This document shows positions 10,245 to 17,400 of a stretch of DNA of 17,400 nucleotides, one piece after another; position 1 is the stretch's first letter; each line of letters opens with the position of its first letter. Both the position numbers and the translations under genes were made by a program. The DNA is from Gammaproteobacteria bacterium (GTDB lineage Bacteria > Pseudomonadota > Gammaproteobacteria > Pseudomonadales > Halomonadaceae). The stretch lies in assembly GCA_023485185.1 (NCBI GenBank), contig JAMCZP010000062.1, positions 1-17,400 of the forward strand. The letters run 5' to 3'. Below the pieces are notes generated by a model. It saw only the letters and a list, made by a program, of their open reading frames with translations. It ran no database searches and was not told the DNA's origin.

Positions 10245-12236
10245 TTAAAACTCCTCCCACTCCGCAACTTCATGCTTTTGCTGGGTACTCTTAGTGTGGC
10301 TGCGAGGCGTTTGAGATACGACTGCCCCTAGTGCAGAGCGCCCTTTGGTCGGCGTGCTGTGTGGCAATGCTGCCGCGGTGGTACCACCTTCATTGAGCAC
10401 AAACTCACTCATTAAATGATCCAGGCTGCGCGCGTTATCACGCATCGCCGAGGCAAGGTTGGCGCTTTGGCTGACCATGGCAGCATTTTGCTGAGTCATC
10501 ATATCCATCTCGGCTACCGCCGTATTAACCTGCTGAATACCGGTGGTTTGTTCGCGGGCACCGGCGGCAATTTCAGCAATCACATCGGATACTTGGGTGA
10601 CGCTTTGGCGAATCTCTTTCATGCGCTCCGCCGCTGCCTTGACGATGTCGCCACCTTCCCGGGAGTGGCTGACCGACATATCGATCAAGGCGCGAATATC
10701 ATGCGCTGCAGAGGCTGAACGGCTTGCCAGCGTACGCACTTCACTAGCCACCACGGCGAAGCCACGGCCTTGCTCGCCGGCACGGGCAGCTTCAACGGAT
10801 GCATTGAGCGCCAAAATGTTGGTTTGAAAAGCAATCGAATCAATCAAACCAATAATGTCACTTATCTTATTGGCCGAATCACTGATCGCGGCCATTTTGG
10901 TTTCCATCTGATTCATGGACTCGGTGCCCCGCTCTGAGGCATTGGCAGCTTCAAGCGCGAGGCCATTAGCCTGTTCGGAGGCTTGAGACGTATGTGCCAC
11001 TGTGGAGTGGATCTGCTCCATTGAGGCAGAGGTTTCCTGAAGATTTGCCGCCGCTTGTTCGGTTCGCGAGGATAATTCCTGGGTGCTATCAGCCATGTCA
11101 CTGGCGTCGGATAATACTGTGCGAGCGTTTTGGCGAACTTCCTGAAGGGTTAGCTGCATGCGTTCTACAAAGGCATTAAAACCATGGGCAAGGTCACCAA
11201 TTTCATCTTGGGTTTTGGCCTCTAAACGCCGGGTTAAATCCCCTTTACCTTGGGCGATATCTGCCATGGCGTTGGCTGTTTGCTTGATCGGCGCTAACGC
11301 ACGGCGTGCTGCAAATGCCACGATAACCAAAAGAATGATGAGTAATAGAGAGCCAGCGACCAGAAGGGATGTCAGGAGACTGTTAGTTACGGCTGTAAAG
11401 GCTGCAACAGGCACTGTAACACCAACAACCCAGGAAGTTCCTTCTACGGGACTCCACATCAGTATAGTGTGCTCTCCGCTGGGCATGGTGACTTCACCAG
11501 AGCCTGCGGTTCCATTGAGCATCTCTCGGCTCAAGGCATTCATTCCTTCGTAGCCTTGTTGGTCAGCATCGGTGTAATTAAGCGACATACGATACTCTTC
11601 AACCGGGTGAGCAATCACCTGGCCTTGGCTGTCGATTAACCAGCCATAGCTGCCTTCGCCCACATTGATATCGGAGGTAATGTCGGAAACGGCAGCCATG
11701 GAAACGGTCATGCCTAGCAATCCTGCACGGTTGCCGCGATCATCAAAAACAGTATCGGCGACAATGGCGGTAGGCAGGCCGCTGACCATAGAGATAACAG
11801 GATCACTGAGCAGACTATCTTGAGTACCGTCGGTCACCAAGCTTCTGAAATAGGGCCGCTCGGCAATTTCCAGATTGACGCCTGCGTGGGTTAACGTGGC
11901 ACCTGATGCGTCAGAAAAGAACAGTGACTCGATGGTTCCGCCCGGAGGGTAACGCTTTTCAAGCCAATCGCGATGAGTAGCAAGCGGTACGTCTTCGACC
12001 AGACGCTCATCTTTGGCAAGCACTGCAATCCAATTACGATAGCCAGTAATCCAGCGGCTGATTTCATCTGATCGTGCTTCTACTTGTCGCATACCGGCAT
12101 TATCAATCAGCGGAGGAATGGCATTATTCAGCTGTTGATTGACAATAAAACCTAAGATAACGGCTACTACCAATAGTGGTATGGCGACAGCGGCTAGCAG
12201 TTTCTGCGTCAGTGAGAGACGAGAAATTTTTTTCAT
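10245..12236 (-). CDS. Methyl-accepting chemotaxis protein with double-Cache-like sensor
   Basis: This is an inner-membrane chemoreceptor. With the start chosen here it has 663 residues. Order: TM1 (about 12-32), a large periplasmic sensor (about 40-280) resembling a double Cache domain, TM2 (about 285-310), HAMP (about 312-366), and a long coiled-coil signalling domain whose tip [20 protein letters not shown] is the CheA/CheW contact. The last five residues, EWEEF, are a CheR/CheB tether of the WxxF type after a flexible linker. I chose the ATG at 12236 because GAGG lies just upstream; an ATG at 12251 would add five residues but has no Shine-Dalgarno. A sigma-28 promoter lies upstream. The ligand is unknown; the neighbouring nicotinate genes make a pyridine compound a plausible guess. 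Confidence 0.95.
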   Translation of the reverse strand: MKKISRLSLTQKLLAAVAIPLLVVAVILGFIVNQQLNNAIPPLIDNAGMRQVEARSDEISRWITGYRNWIAVLAKDERLVEDVPLATHRDWLEKRYPPGGTIESLFFSDASGATLTHAGVNLEIAERPYFRSLVTDGTQDSLLSDPVISMVSGLPTAIVADTVFDDRGNRAGLLGMTVSMAAVSDITSDINVGEGSYGWLIDSQGQVIAHPVEEYRMSLNYTDADQQGYEGMNALSREMLNGTAGSGEVTMPSGEHTILMWSPVEGTSWVVGVTVPVAAFTAVTNSLLTSLLVAGSLLLIILLVIVAFAARRALAPIKQTANAMADIAQGKGDLTRRLEAKTQDEIGDLAHGFNAFVERMQLTLQEVRQNARTVLSDASDMADSTQELSSRTEQAAANLQETSASMEQIHSTVAHTSQASEQANGLALEAANASERGTESMNQMETKMAAISDSANKISDIIGLIDSIAFQTNILALNASVEAARAGEQGRGFAVVASEVRTLASRSASAAHDIRALIDMSVSHSREGGDIVKAAAERMKEIRQSVTQVSDVIAEIAAGAREQTTGIQQVNTAVAEMDMMTQQNAAMVSQSANLASAMRDNARSLDHLMSEFVLNEGGTTAAALPHSTPTKGRSALGAVVSQTPRSHTKSTQQKHEVAEWEEF

Positions 12237-12341
12237 TTGTTGCCTCGACATGTTGGCCAGTCATAGGACACTGCCTACCGAGCAGCGCCATACGCTGGCT
12301 ATTTTATGGTTCCCTGGAAGTTCTCTTGCTACCGCTAGTAA

Positions 12342-12368
12342 TTAACGGCTTCTAATGTTTAAACTTAA
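12342..12368 (-). promoter_or_regulatory. Sigma-28 (FliA) promoter of the chemoreceptor gene
   Basis: On the minus strand TTAAGTTT (12361-12368), exactly 11 bases, then GCCGTTAA (12342-12349). This matches the flagellar sigma consensus TAAAGTTT-N11-GCCGATAA at 15 of 16 boxed positions with 14 clearly identical and correct spacing: each box has one mismatch. It faces the chemoreceptor start about 100 bases downstream, which is the gene class FliA normally controls. Confidence 0.85.
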
Positions 12369-12488
12369 GTCGAAAAGGTTGTTTTGAATATTTTTCAAAC
12401 GACCTAGCATATAGGCCGTAAACGTAATGTTTTGAAAACAATAGAGCTACTTTTCTTAACAACTGTTGCTGCAACGAGTGTAATGTCG

Positions 12489-13457
12489 CTATAGCTCATT
12501 ACGTGCTTTACCTCGATAGAGACGGACAATGTCGGCCATCACGGCGAGCGCAATCTCCGCAGGTGTTTTACTACCTAGATTAAGCCCAATCGGCATGACG
12601 ATTCTTGCTACCTGGGTTTCCGTCAGCCCTCCGGAGCGTAGCAACCGTTCTGCGCGCTGTTGCGAAGTCTGAAGGGAGCCCATCACGCCAATGTAAAAAG
12701 CATCGGTGCGGACAGCCTCAATCATGGCTAAATCATCAATGCGCGGATCATGGGTTAAAGCAACAACGGCCGTATTGGCATGACAGCCGCCAGAGGAGAT
12801 AAAGACCGAGGGCAACACCGCTTGTATTTCTACGCCGGGTACGTTGAAGTTCTTGCGAGCCTCGTCTCTGGGGTCGCAAACAATCACTTCAAAGCCTAAT
12901 GAATGGGCAAACAGCGCACAGGGCGAAGAAATCGAGGAGATCCCGGCGATGATCAACCGTAGCGCTGGCCCGATGCGGATATTGACGCTAGCGGTATCGA
13001 AAGTAACGGCGGGATCGGCGATATTCGAGGGGTTAAAGCGTTTGCCGCTGCCATCCAATTTGATACAGCGGGTGAGGGGCTGGCGCCCCAGCAGCGTGGC
13101 ATGCATCACTTCAAAGTGTGTGAGGTTTTCGGTGTTTGGCGCTAACCGCTCGACCAGCACTTCAAGGCTGCCGCCACAGGGTAAACGAATATTCGCTAAG
13201 CCATCCTCGCCACCATAGCGCACCCGTTTCACTGGCTCATCAAACTCACCCTTTTGCAGCCGTGCGATGAAGTCTTCTTCGACACATCCTCCTGACAGTG
13301 AGCCAAGGTATTCGCCTGATTGACAGGTGACCAGCATGGCACCCGGTTCTCTGGGTGACGAGCCAAAGGTTTTTAATACCGTACAGAGCCACACCGTCAG
13401 CCCCTGATTAGCCCATTTTAGTGCGCGTTCAATAACCTGAAGATCTAGATGGTGCAT
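12489..13457 (-). CDS. xdhC: XdhC/CoxI-family molybdenum hydroxylase maturation factor
   Basis: XdhC-type proteins bind molybdenum cofactor, help to sulfurate it and load it into xanthine-dehydrogenase-family enzymes; they are not part of the finished enzyme. The protein is 322 residues. The N-terminal XdhC/CoxI domain shows FGSSPREPGA (31-40) and LSGGCVEED (54-62), plus LPCGG near Cys94. The C-terminal Rossmann-like domain shows VIVCDPRDE and ALTHDPRIDD. The expected GxGxxG-like loop reads AGISSIS, which is not canonical and may be a subgroup feature. The start codon overlaps the stop of the NicB-like gene as TAATG, so translation is probably coupled and its client is almost certainly that protein. 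Confidence 0.9.
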   Translation of the reverse strand: MHHLDLQVIERALKWANQGLTVWLCTVLKTFGSSPREPGAMLVTCQSGEYLGSLSGGCVEEDFIARLQKGEFDEPVKRVRYGGEDGLANIRLPCGGSLEVLVERLAPNTENLTHFEVMHATLLGRQPLTRCIKLDGSGKRFNPSNIADPAVTFDTASVNIRIGPALRLIIAGISSISSPCALFAHSLGFEVIVCDPRDEARKNFNVPGVEIQAVLPSVFISSGGCHANTAVVALTHDPRIDDLAMIEAVRTDAFYIGVMGSLQTSQQRAERLLRSGGLTETQVARIVMPIGLNLGSKTPAEIALAVMADIVRLYRGKARNEL

Positions 13458-15718
13458 TAGCTAACATCGTCCATGGAGTAGCTGAGGGAGCTTTCCAGTG
13501 TCTTGCGAACGGCGTCTGGGGTAAAGGGTGGATGAGTGAATCTTACTCCTGTGGCATCGAAGAGGGCGTTGGCAATCGCGGGCGCGCCAGGCAGTGAGGC
13601 GGACTCGCCAACGCCTAAGGGCGGCAGCTCTGGGCGGTCAAGCAGCAAAACGTCGATTGCAGGAAGTTCCGAAAAACGGAGGATGGGGTACCCGCCCCAC
13701 TCTTTGCTGGTGGGTAAGCCCTCTTCAAAGGTTACTCGTTCCTTTAACGTGCGACTGAGCATCTGAATCACGTTGCCATGTACCTGATGGCGTACACCGG
13801 CAGGGTTTACCATGAGTCCGGCATCCTGGCCGACGTATAGCTGTTCAACGACGATACGACCACTCTTCACGTTGACTTTAAGCTCAATCACCCAGGCGGC
13901 GAGTGCCGCACCAAAGCCTGGAAATTTACTATGCACGTATTGGGCATAAGCGAAGCCGCGGCCATAGCACCAATCGCCATCGCTGCGTGGGTTAGCATTG
14001 GCGATGCTGGGCTGCCAGTTCGTACGTTCGACGAGTGCTTCGACAAGCTCACTGGCGCGGGCGTCAGTCAAGTAGCGCAAGCGATAGGCGACAGGATCTT
14101 CACCCGCTAAATAGGCAAGTTCATCAATATAGCTTTCGTGAGCGAACGTGTTGGGCAGCGCTGAAACACCGCGTAGCCAGGAGGCACGCACCAGGGTGGG
14201 TACGTCTTCACAAATAATCTGCCGATGCGGATAGTGATAGGGCGGTACTGATGTTCGATCACCCATTTCGAAGGGGATATCGACAGGTGGGGTGGCCCCG
14301 GTCAGCAAGAGTGCCAAGGTGGGGGCGCTGTTCGATGGGTAGCGCGAGCTAAAGCGATAGCCTGTTGGGCTGCCGTCAGCATTCAAGCCACCTTGAATAG
14401 CCATGTACTGGGCTGCCCCTTTTGGCTCCCAAGTGTGCTCCTGCTCGCGGGTTAATTGCACGCGCACGGGGCGACCCACCGCTTGGGAAAGCAGCACTGC
14501 ATCGGCACCAACGTCATCAGCGCAGTTACGCCCATAGCAGCCTGAGGTTTCCATCCGGGTGATGGTGATGACGCTTTCATCAAGCCCGGTCAGCCGCGCA
14601 AGCTCTGCACGTAAACTATGGGGATTTTGTGTTCCGGACCAAACGTGAAGAGCACCTTCTTGGGCATCGGCGACCGAACAAGAGGGGCCTATGGAACCAT
14701 GCAGTTGAAAAGGCCAAACATAGCTGCGATTAAGCTGATGACTCGCTTTTGCAAGGGCGCTGTCTAGGTCGCCCTCTTCCAGCAGAATGCGCTGCTTGCT
14801 GGGCAGCTCCAGCAGCGCTTTCTCGATATTATCCAGCTGAGGCAGGCCAACGACAGGGCGCCACTCAACCTTGAGCTGTTTGGCGGCCTCTGCGGCTTGC
14901 TCTTCCCGCTCAGCAACGACGCCGACGAAGTCACCGATAACAACGACTTTAATCAGCCCTGGGCAGTTAGCCACGGAGCTTTCGTCAACGGCCACTAAAC
15001 TGGTGCCTATAAAATCACCGCGATCATGACCCACATAAGGGGGGCGGATCACTCGGCCGTGCACCATGCTCGGTAAGCGTAAGTCGTGCACAAAGGTTAG
15101 TTTGCCGGTGACTTTGTCAGGAATATCCACACGGGAGGTAGATTGGCCTACTACGGTGTAGTCACTGATGGGCTTGAGAGGGGGGCTGTCAGCTAATTTT
15201 AAGGCATGCCGAGCACCAACGAGCAGCTCGCCATAGCTAACCGACGTATCGCTTGTGTGTATATATCCGCCTTGGCAGCGAAGTGTCTCGCGTCCCACGC
15301 TCAGGCGACCAGCCGCCAGCGTAAGCAGGTGTTCACGCGCCTGTGCTGCTGCTCGACGCAGTGGCTCGGCGGTGATTTGAATGCTCGCGCTGGCGATCGT
15401 AGGTCCTTGATTGGGTACTTCAAAGGGGTTACCCAGCACCATCGTGACGCTGTCGAAAGCAACGCTCAACTCTTCAGCGACAATTTGTGCCAGCGCCGTA
15501 CGTATGCCAGTGCCCAGATCCACGTGGCCGTTGAAAGCGAGGATATGACCATCACTCAATATAGCAATGAATATTTCGGGCTCACGTGGGGTGAAGTCAG
15601 AGTGTGTACCTGGTTGTCCCGGTGCTGGCTTGGGGGGCGTGACAGGGTCGCGATAGACTACCAGCAGATCCGACCCGTGAAGCAGCGACTGCCTTGTAGA
15701 GTCTGATTTAACAGCCAT
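13457..15718 (-). CDS. nicB: NicB-like molybdopterin large subunit, probable nicotinate dehydrogenase
   Basis: This is a molybdenum hydroxylase large subunit of the isoquinoline 1-oxidoreductase/NicB type. NicAB converts nicotinate to 6-hydroxynicotinate, the first step of aerobic nicotinate breakdown. The 753 residues include FNGHVDLGTGIRTALAQIVAEEL (from about 62), the family's cofactor-binding region, and PLGVGESASLPGAPAIANAL, whose Glu705 matches the catalytic glutamate of the superfamily. No CxxCH haem motif and no [2Fe-2S] cysteine pattern is present, whereas the P. putida NicB is longer and carries cytochrome c domains. GGGAGG lies 6 bases before the ATG. It overlaps xdhC and diverges from a NicR-like gene. 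The nicotinate role rests on that context and on subfamily look; another N-heterocycle is possible. Confidence 0.8.
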   Translation of the reverse strand: MAVKSDSTRQSLLHGSDLLVVYRDPVTPPKPAPGQPGTHSDFTPREPEIFIAILSDGHILAFNGHVDLGTGIRTALAQIVAEELSVAFDSVTMVLGNPFEVPNQGPTIASASIQITAEPLRRAAAQAREHLLTLAAGRLSVGRETLRCQGGYIHTSDTSVSYGELLVGARHALKLADSPPLKPISDYTVVGQSTSRVDIPDKVTGKLTFVHDLRLPSMVHGRVIRPPYVGHDRGDFIGTSLVAVDESSVANCPGLIKVVVIGDFVGVVAEREEQAAEAAKQLKVEWRPVVGLPQLDNIEKALLELPSKQRILLEEGDLDSALAKASHQLNRSYVWPFQLHGSIGPSCSVADAQEGALHVWSGTQNPHSLRAELARLTGLDESVITITRMETSGCYGRNCADDVGADAVLLSQAVGRPVRVQLTREQEHTWEPKGAAQYMAIQGGLNADGSPTGYRFSSRYPSNSAPTLALLLTGATPPVDIPFEMGDRTSVPPYHYPHRQIICEDVPTLVRASWLRGVSALPNTFAHESYIDELAYLAGEDPVAYRLRYLTDARASELVEALVERTNWQPSIANANPRSDGDWCYGRGFAYAQYVHSKFPGFGAALAAWVIELKVNVKSGRIVVEQLYVGQDAGLMVNPAGVRHQVHGNVIQMLSRTLKERVTFEEGLPTSKEWGGYPILRFSELPAIDVLLLDRPELPPLGVGESASLPGAPAIANALFDATGVRFTHPPFTPDAVRKTLESSLSYSMDDVS

Positions 15719-15797
15719 GACGTGCCTCCCAAGCTATCTCTGAGTTTCGTTTTTTTATGTCAATTTGAGCTAATGTCTGAGCGAGAACTAAGGTAAA

Positions 15798-15803
15798 ATT
15801 ATA
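15798..15803 (-). promoter_or_regulatory. Perfect -10 box (TATAAT) ahead of nicB
   Basis: The minus strand reads TATAAT, about 80 bases before the nicB start. At 17 bases upstream the sequence is GCATGC, which is not a -35 box, so the promoter may be weak, or depend on an activator. The leader between the box and nicB contains a 9-base palindrome TCAATTTGA at 15760-15768. Confidence 0.5.
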
Positions 15804-15824
15804 GCGTACACACCATAAAAGCAT

Positions 15825-15840
15825 GCTGGATTGACCCAGC
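15825..15840. promoter_or_regulatory. Inverted repeat over the nicR -35 box
   Basis: GCTGG-N6-CCAGC is a perfect 5-bp inverted repeat whose centre holds the TTGACC box of the nicR promoter. Directly next to it is the palindrome GCATGC (15821-15826), which sits where the nicB -35 box would be. It could be a second regulator site serving both promoters. Confidence 0.35.
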
Positions 15841-15859
15841 GCAAGCAGTAATTTATACG
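15831..15859 (+). promoter_or_regulatory. Sigma-70 promoter of nicR
   Basis: TTGACC (15831-15836), exactly 17 bases, then TATACG (15854-15859): five of six and four of six matches to the sigma-70 boxes, pointing at the MarR-family gene with a leader of about 60 bases. Confidence 0.7.
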
Positions 15860-15874
15860 TTGATGCATCATCGT
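15857..15874. promoter_or_regulatory. Palindromic operator candidate overlapping the nicR -10 box
   Basis: ACGTTGATGCATCATCGT equals its own reverse complement at 16 of 18 positions, with a perfect 10-bp core TGATGCATCA. The size and symmetry suit a dimeric MarR-family regulator. It begins inside the nicR -10 box and covers the likely transcription start, the position expected for autorepression. Binding by NicR is inference. Confidence 0.6.
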
Positions 15875-15926
15875 GTTAACCAGTGCCATACTCGATTTAC
15901 ACGTCGCCAACATTTAAGGATAGGTA

Positions 15927-16409
15927 ATGACAACGGATAGTGCGCTCCATCATTCGTCTTCTGGCGAGCATCATACGCCCTCTGAGCAGGGATATGATTT
16001 TTCCGAACAAGTGGGCCATCTACTACGTAAAGCCTACCAGCGCCACACGGCTATTTTTCAGCGCTATAGCAGCGACAAACAGTTAACCGCCATTCAGTTT
16101 GTGACGCTGTGCACGGTGATGGAGCGTGGGCCTAGTTCGCTGACCGATATCGTTAATGCCACCGCGATAGACCCAGCTACGATCCGTGGGGTGATTAAGC
16201 GCCTCAAAGCACGTGAATGGATTACCTTAACCACTGACCCTAACGATCAGCGTAAAGTCATGGTCGTGATCACCGAACCTGGCGAGGCACTGGTAGAAGA
16301 CATGGTGCCCAGCGCCAAGCAGATCAGTGATCAAACCATGAAGAACCTCAATCCAGCGGAACGGATTGCCTTGATGCATCTGCTGGAAAAAATGAACGCG
16401 GATGGGTAA
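15927..16409 (+). CDS. nicR: MarR-family regulator, probable NicR (nicotinate catabolism repressor)
   Basis: This is a winged-helix MarR-family DNA-binding protein. In P. putida, NicR represses nic genes and is released by 6-hydroxynicotinate; the Bordetella homologue is BpsR. The protein is 160 residues, as expected. The helix-turn-helix spans about 71-95 (SLTDIVNATAIDPATIRGVIKRL) and the wing carries DPNDQRK (104-110), a typical MarR wing motif. A His/Ser-rich tail of about 20 residues precedes the dimerisation helices. AAGGA lies 6 bases upstream of the ATG. It is divergent from nicB and convergent with nicF, which supports the nic assignment; sequence alone would only give MarR family. 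Confidence 0.85.
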   Translation: MTTDSALHHSSSGEHHTPSEQGYDFSEQVGHLLRKAYQRHTAIFQRYSSDKQLTAIQFVTLCTVMERGPSSLTDIVNATAIDPATIRGVIKRLKAREWITLTTDPNDQRKVMVVITEPGEALVEDMVPSAKQISDQTMKNLNPAERIALMHLLEKMNADG

Positions 16410-16424
16410 GTCAAAAGAGAGGCT

Positions 16425-16440
16425 CGCGTTCCCGCGTTTT
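16425..16440. terminator. Short hairpin between convergent nicR and nicF
   Basis: CGCG-TTCC-CGCG followed by TTTT lies 15 bases after the nicR stop. The stem is only 4 bp, so it is a weak terminator at best. It is the only such structure in the 40-base gap between the two converging genes. Confidence 0.35.
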
Positions 16441-16449
16441 GGGATACGT

Positions 16450-17133
16450 CTAACGCTGCATTAAGTAACCTAGCGTTTCATCCAGCCCAACCACATCCCC
16501 ATACTTGCTATCGATATCAAACAGGTTGGCTTCATGGGGCGCAGGGTGGCGGTCGCCCACACAGTCGCGAATAACCATCACGCGAAAGCCATATTGCAGC
16601 CCATCCACGGCAGTGGCGCGGATGCAGCCACTGGTGGAGCAGCCGGTAATGATCAATGTATCGATACCCATCGCGACGAGGGTTGAAGCAAGCGATGTGC
16701 CGAAAAAAGCGCTGGCATACTGCTTGGTCATCACTAGCTCGTCGTCATTTGGCATCACCTCGGGGCAGAACTCCGCGTAGGGATTACCTGCCACCATGGC
16801 CCGCATGACCGGTGCCTTTTTGACCCATATGCCGCCATCGATTTGATCCGGGGCGTGATACAGGATGTTGGTGTGGATCACGGGCGTGCCCGTCCGCCGT
16901 GCGGTGTTTAATAACGGCGGCATATTGGCTACAGCATCCACCACGCCCTGGGCAAAGAGCGGCGAGCCGGGGGTGGTGTAGCCCTGCATAAAATCAACGA
17001 CCAGCAACACGGGTTTTTTACCAAAACCAATGCGGCCATCCCAGACGCCTTTGTAGTTGCTATCTAAGCTGTCATCTAATGAGCGGTCACTAGCACCGCT
17101 GCCGCTGGTTGCTTCTTGGATGGGGTTTGTCAT
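16450..17133 (-). CDS. nicF: NicF-like maleamate amidohydrolase (isochorismatase fold)
   Basis: NicF hydrolyses maleamate to maleate and ammonia in nicotinate breakdown. The protein is 227 residues with the isochorismatase-like hydrolase fold. The cysteine-hydrolase triad is visible: Asp47 in LLVVDFMQGY, Lys137 in VMTKQYASAF, Cys170 in GCSTSGCIRAT. The related N-carbamoylsarcosine amidase family shares these motifs; the nicE neighbour decides for NicF. I chose the ATG at 17133, with AGGAG about 9 bases upstream, over an in-frame ATG at 17196 that lies inside nicE. The first 35 residues are rich in Ser, Asp and Gly and look disordered. It starts 22 bases after nicE and is probably last in that operon. 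Confidence 0.88.
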   Translation of the reverse strand: MTNPIQEATSGSGASDRSLDDSLDSNYKGVWDGRIGFGKKPVLLVVDFMQGYTTPGSPLFAQGVVDAVANMPPLLNTARRTGTPVIHTNILYHAPDQIDGGIWVKKAPVMRAMVAGNPYAEFCPEVMPNDDELVMTKQYASAFFGTSLASTLVAMGIDTLIITGCSTSGCIRATAVDGLQYGFRVMVIRDCVGDRHPAPHEANLFDIDSKYGDVVGLDETLGYLMQR

Positions 17134-17155
17134 GGCGCTATCTCCTGGTGATCTC

Positions 17156-17400
17156 CTAGTAAGCCCCTGACAAGAGCGCGCCTGCACCCGGAACAATGGG
17201 CTCCAGGTCGAGTGCCTTAAGCATGGCGTAGGTGGTCGCGATAGCAGCAGTGACCACTGGTTTGCCGGTTAACGCTTCTACCTTGGCAACGGCAGGCAGT
17301 GATGGCATTTGCACACAGGCTGACAGCACAATCGCATCGATATTGGTTAAGTCGAGACTAGCGACAATCTCGGGTAGATTGGCGGGGTCGTGGCGGGCAA
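17156..17400 (-). CDS. nicE: NicE-like maleate cis-trans isomerase (3' part, cut by the right edge)
   Basis: NicE converts maleate to fumarate, which enters the citric acid cycle. Only the last 81 residues are in the window; the stop TAG is at 17156-17158. The visible segment contains LSACVQMPSL, the second of the two catalytic cysteines of the Asp/Glu racemase superfamily in the context used by maleate isomerases, then ALTGKPVVTAAIATTYAML and the C-terminal GAGALLSGAY. The first catalytic cysteine lies off the edge. It runs into nicF with a 22-base gap that holds two AGGAG motifs. Arylmalonate decarboxylase-like relatives share the fold, but this C-terminal signature and the neighbour fit NicE. 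Confidence 0.9.
   Translation of the reverse strand, partial: ARHDPANLPEIVASLDLTNIDAIVLSACVQMPSLPAVAKVEALTGKPVVTAAIATTYAMLKALDLEPIVPGAGALLSGAY

Noticed and set aside
12428..12440. Palindrome TGTTTT-G-AAAACA between xdhC and the chemoreceptor gene
   Set aside because: AT-rich, one-base centre, no T-tract or GC stem for a terminator; could be an operator but nothing supports it.
12940..12965. Possible compensating frameshift in xdhC where the nucleotide-loop reads AGISSIS
   Set aside because: The frame continues normally on both sides and the flanking LIIAG and GFEVIVCDPR fit well; more likely a subgroup variant than an error.
15206..15706. 166-codon plus-strand frame inside nicB
   Set aside because: Antisense to a gene with clear family motifs; composition is that of a shadow frame.
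16371..16380. Second copy of the operator core (TTGATGCATC) inside nicR
   Set aside because: It encodes Leu-Met-His in the reading frame and lacks the outer symmetric bases, so chance is enough.

Overview
The window looks like a chromosomal stretch of a free-living, aerobic, motile gammaproteobacterium. Gene content and protein style suggest a relative of the Halomonas group, but this is a family-level impression and no marker gene here proves it. No tRNA, rRNA, insertion sequence, phage gene or CRISPR array was seen.

Layout. (1) 1-1420, minus strand: the start of a PQQ biosynthesis operon, pqqA-pqqB-pqqC, with pqqC cut by the left edge; the 23-residue PqqA precursor gene lies at 1349-1420. 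(2) 1802-4832, plus strand: pntA-pntB, the proton-translocating NAD(P) transhydrogenase, closed by a strong terminator. (3) 4943-7750, plus strand: an MsbA-like ABC half-transporter followed by an aldo/keto reductase, probably co-transcribed. (4) 7972-10125, plus strand: katG, catalase-peroxidase, closed by a strong terminator. (5) 10245-12236, minus strand: a chemoreceptor with a double-Cache-like sensor and a C-terminal WxxF tether, preceded by a near-consensus sigma-28 (FliA) promoter. (6) 12489-17400: a nicotinate (vitamin B3) catabolic region. It holds a NicB-like molybdenum hydroxylase large subunit and an XdhC maturation factor (minus, overlapping by one base), a divergent MarR regulator of NicR type (plus), and then, convergent with it, nicF (maleamate amidase) and the 3' end of nicE (maleate isomerase), both minus.

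How it fits together. In the known aerobic pathway, NicAB hydroxylates nicotinate to 6-hydroxynicotinate. NicC, NicX and NicD then give maleamate, NicF gives maleate plus ammonia, and NicE gives fumarate. The window carries the first catalytic subunit and the last two enzymes; nicC, nicX, nicD and a transporter would be expected beyond the right edge, upstream of nicE on the minus strand. The 208-base gap between nicB and nicR holds divergent promoter elements. An 18-base near-perfect palindrome there overlaps the nicR -10 box and is a good autorepression operator candidate.

The most interesting points are: the NicB-like subunit has no adjacent [2Fe-2S] partner (NicA) and no cytochrome c domain, so its electron path is unexplained; a FliA-controlled chemoreceptor sits directly beside the nicotinate genes and may sense a related compound; and the nicR/nicB control region is unusually readable. 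The rest of the window is conventional metabolism and stress defence, and I do not see an undescribed multi-gene system.
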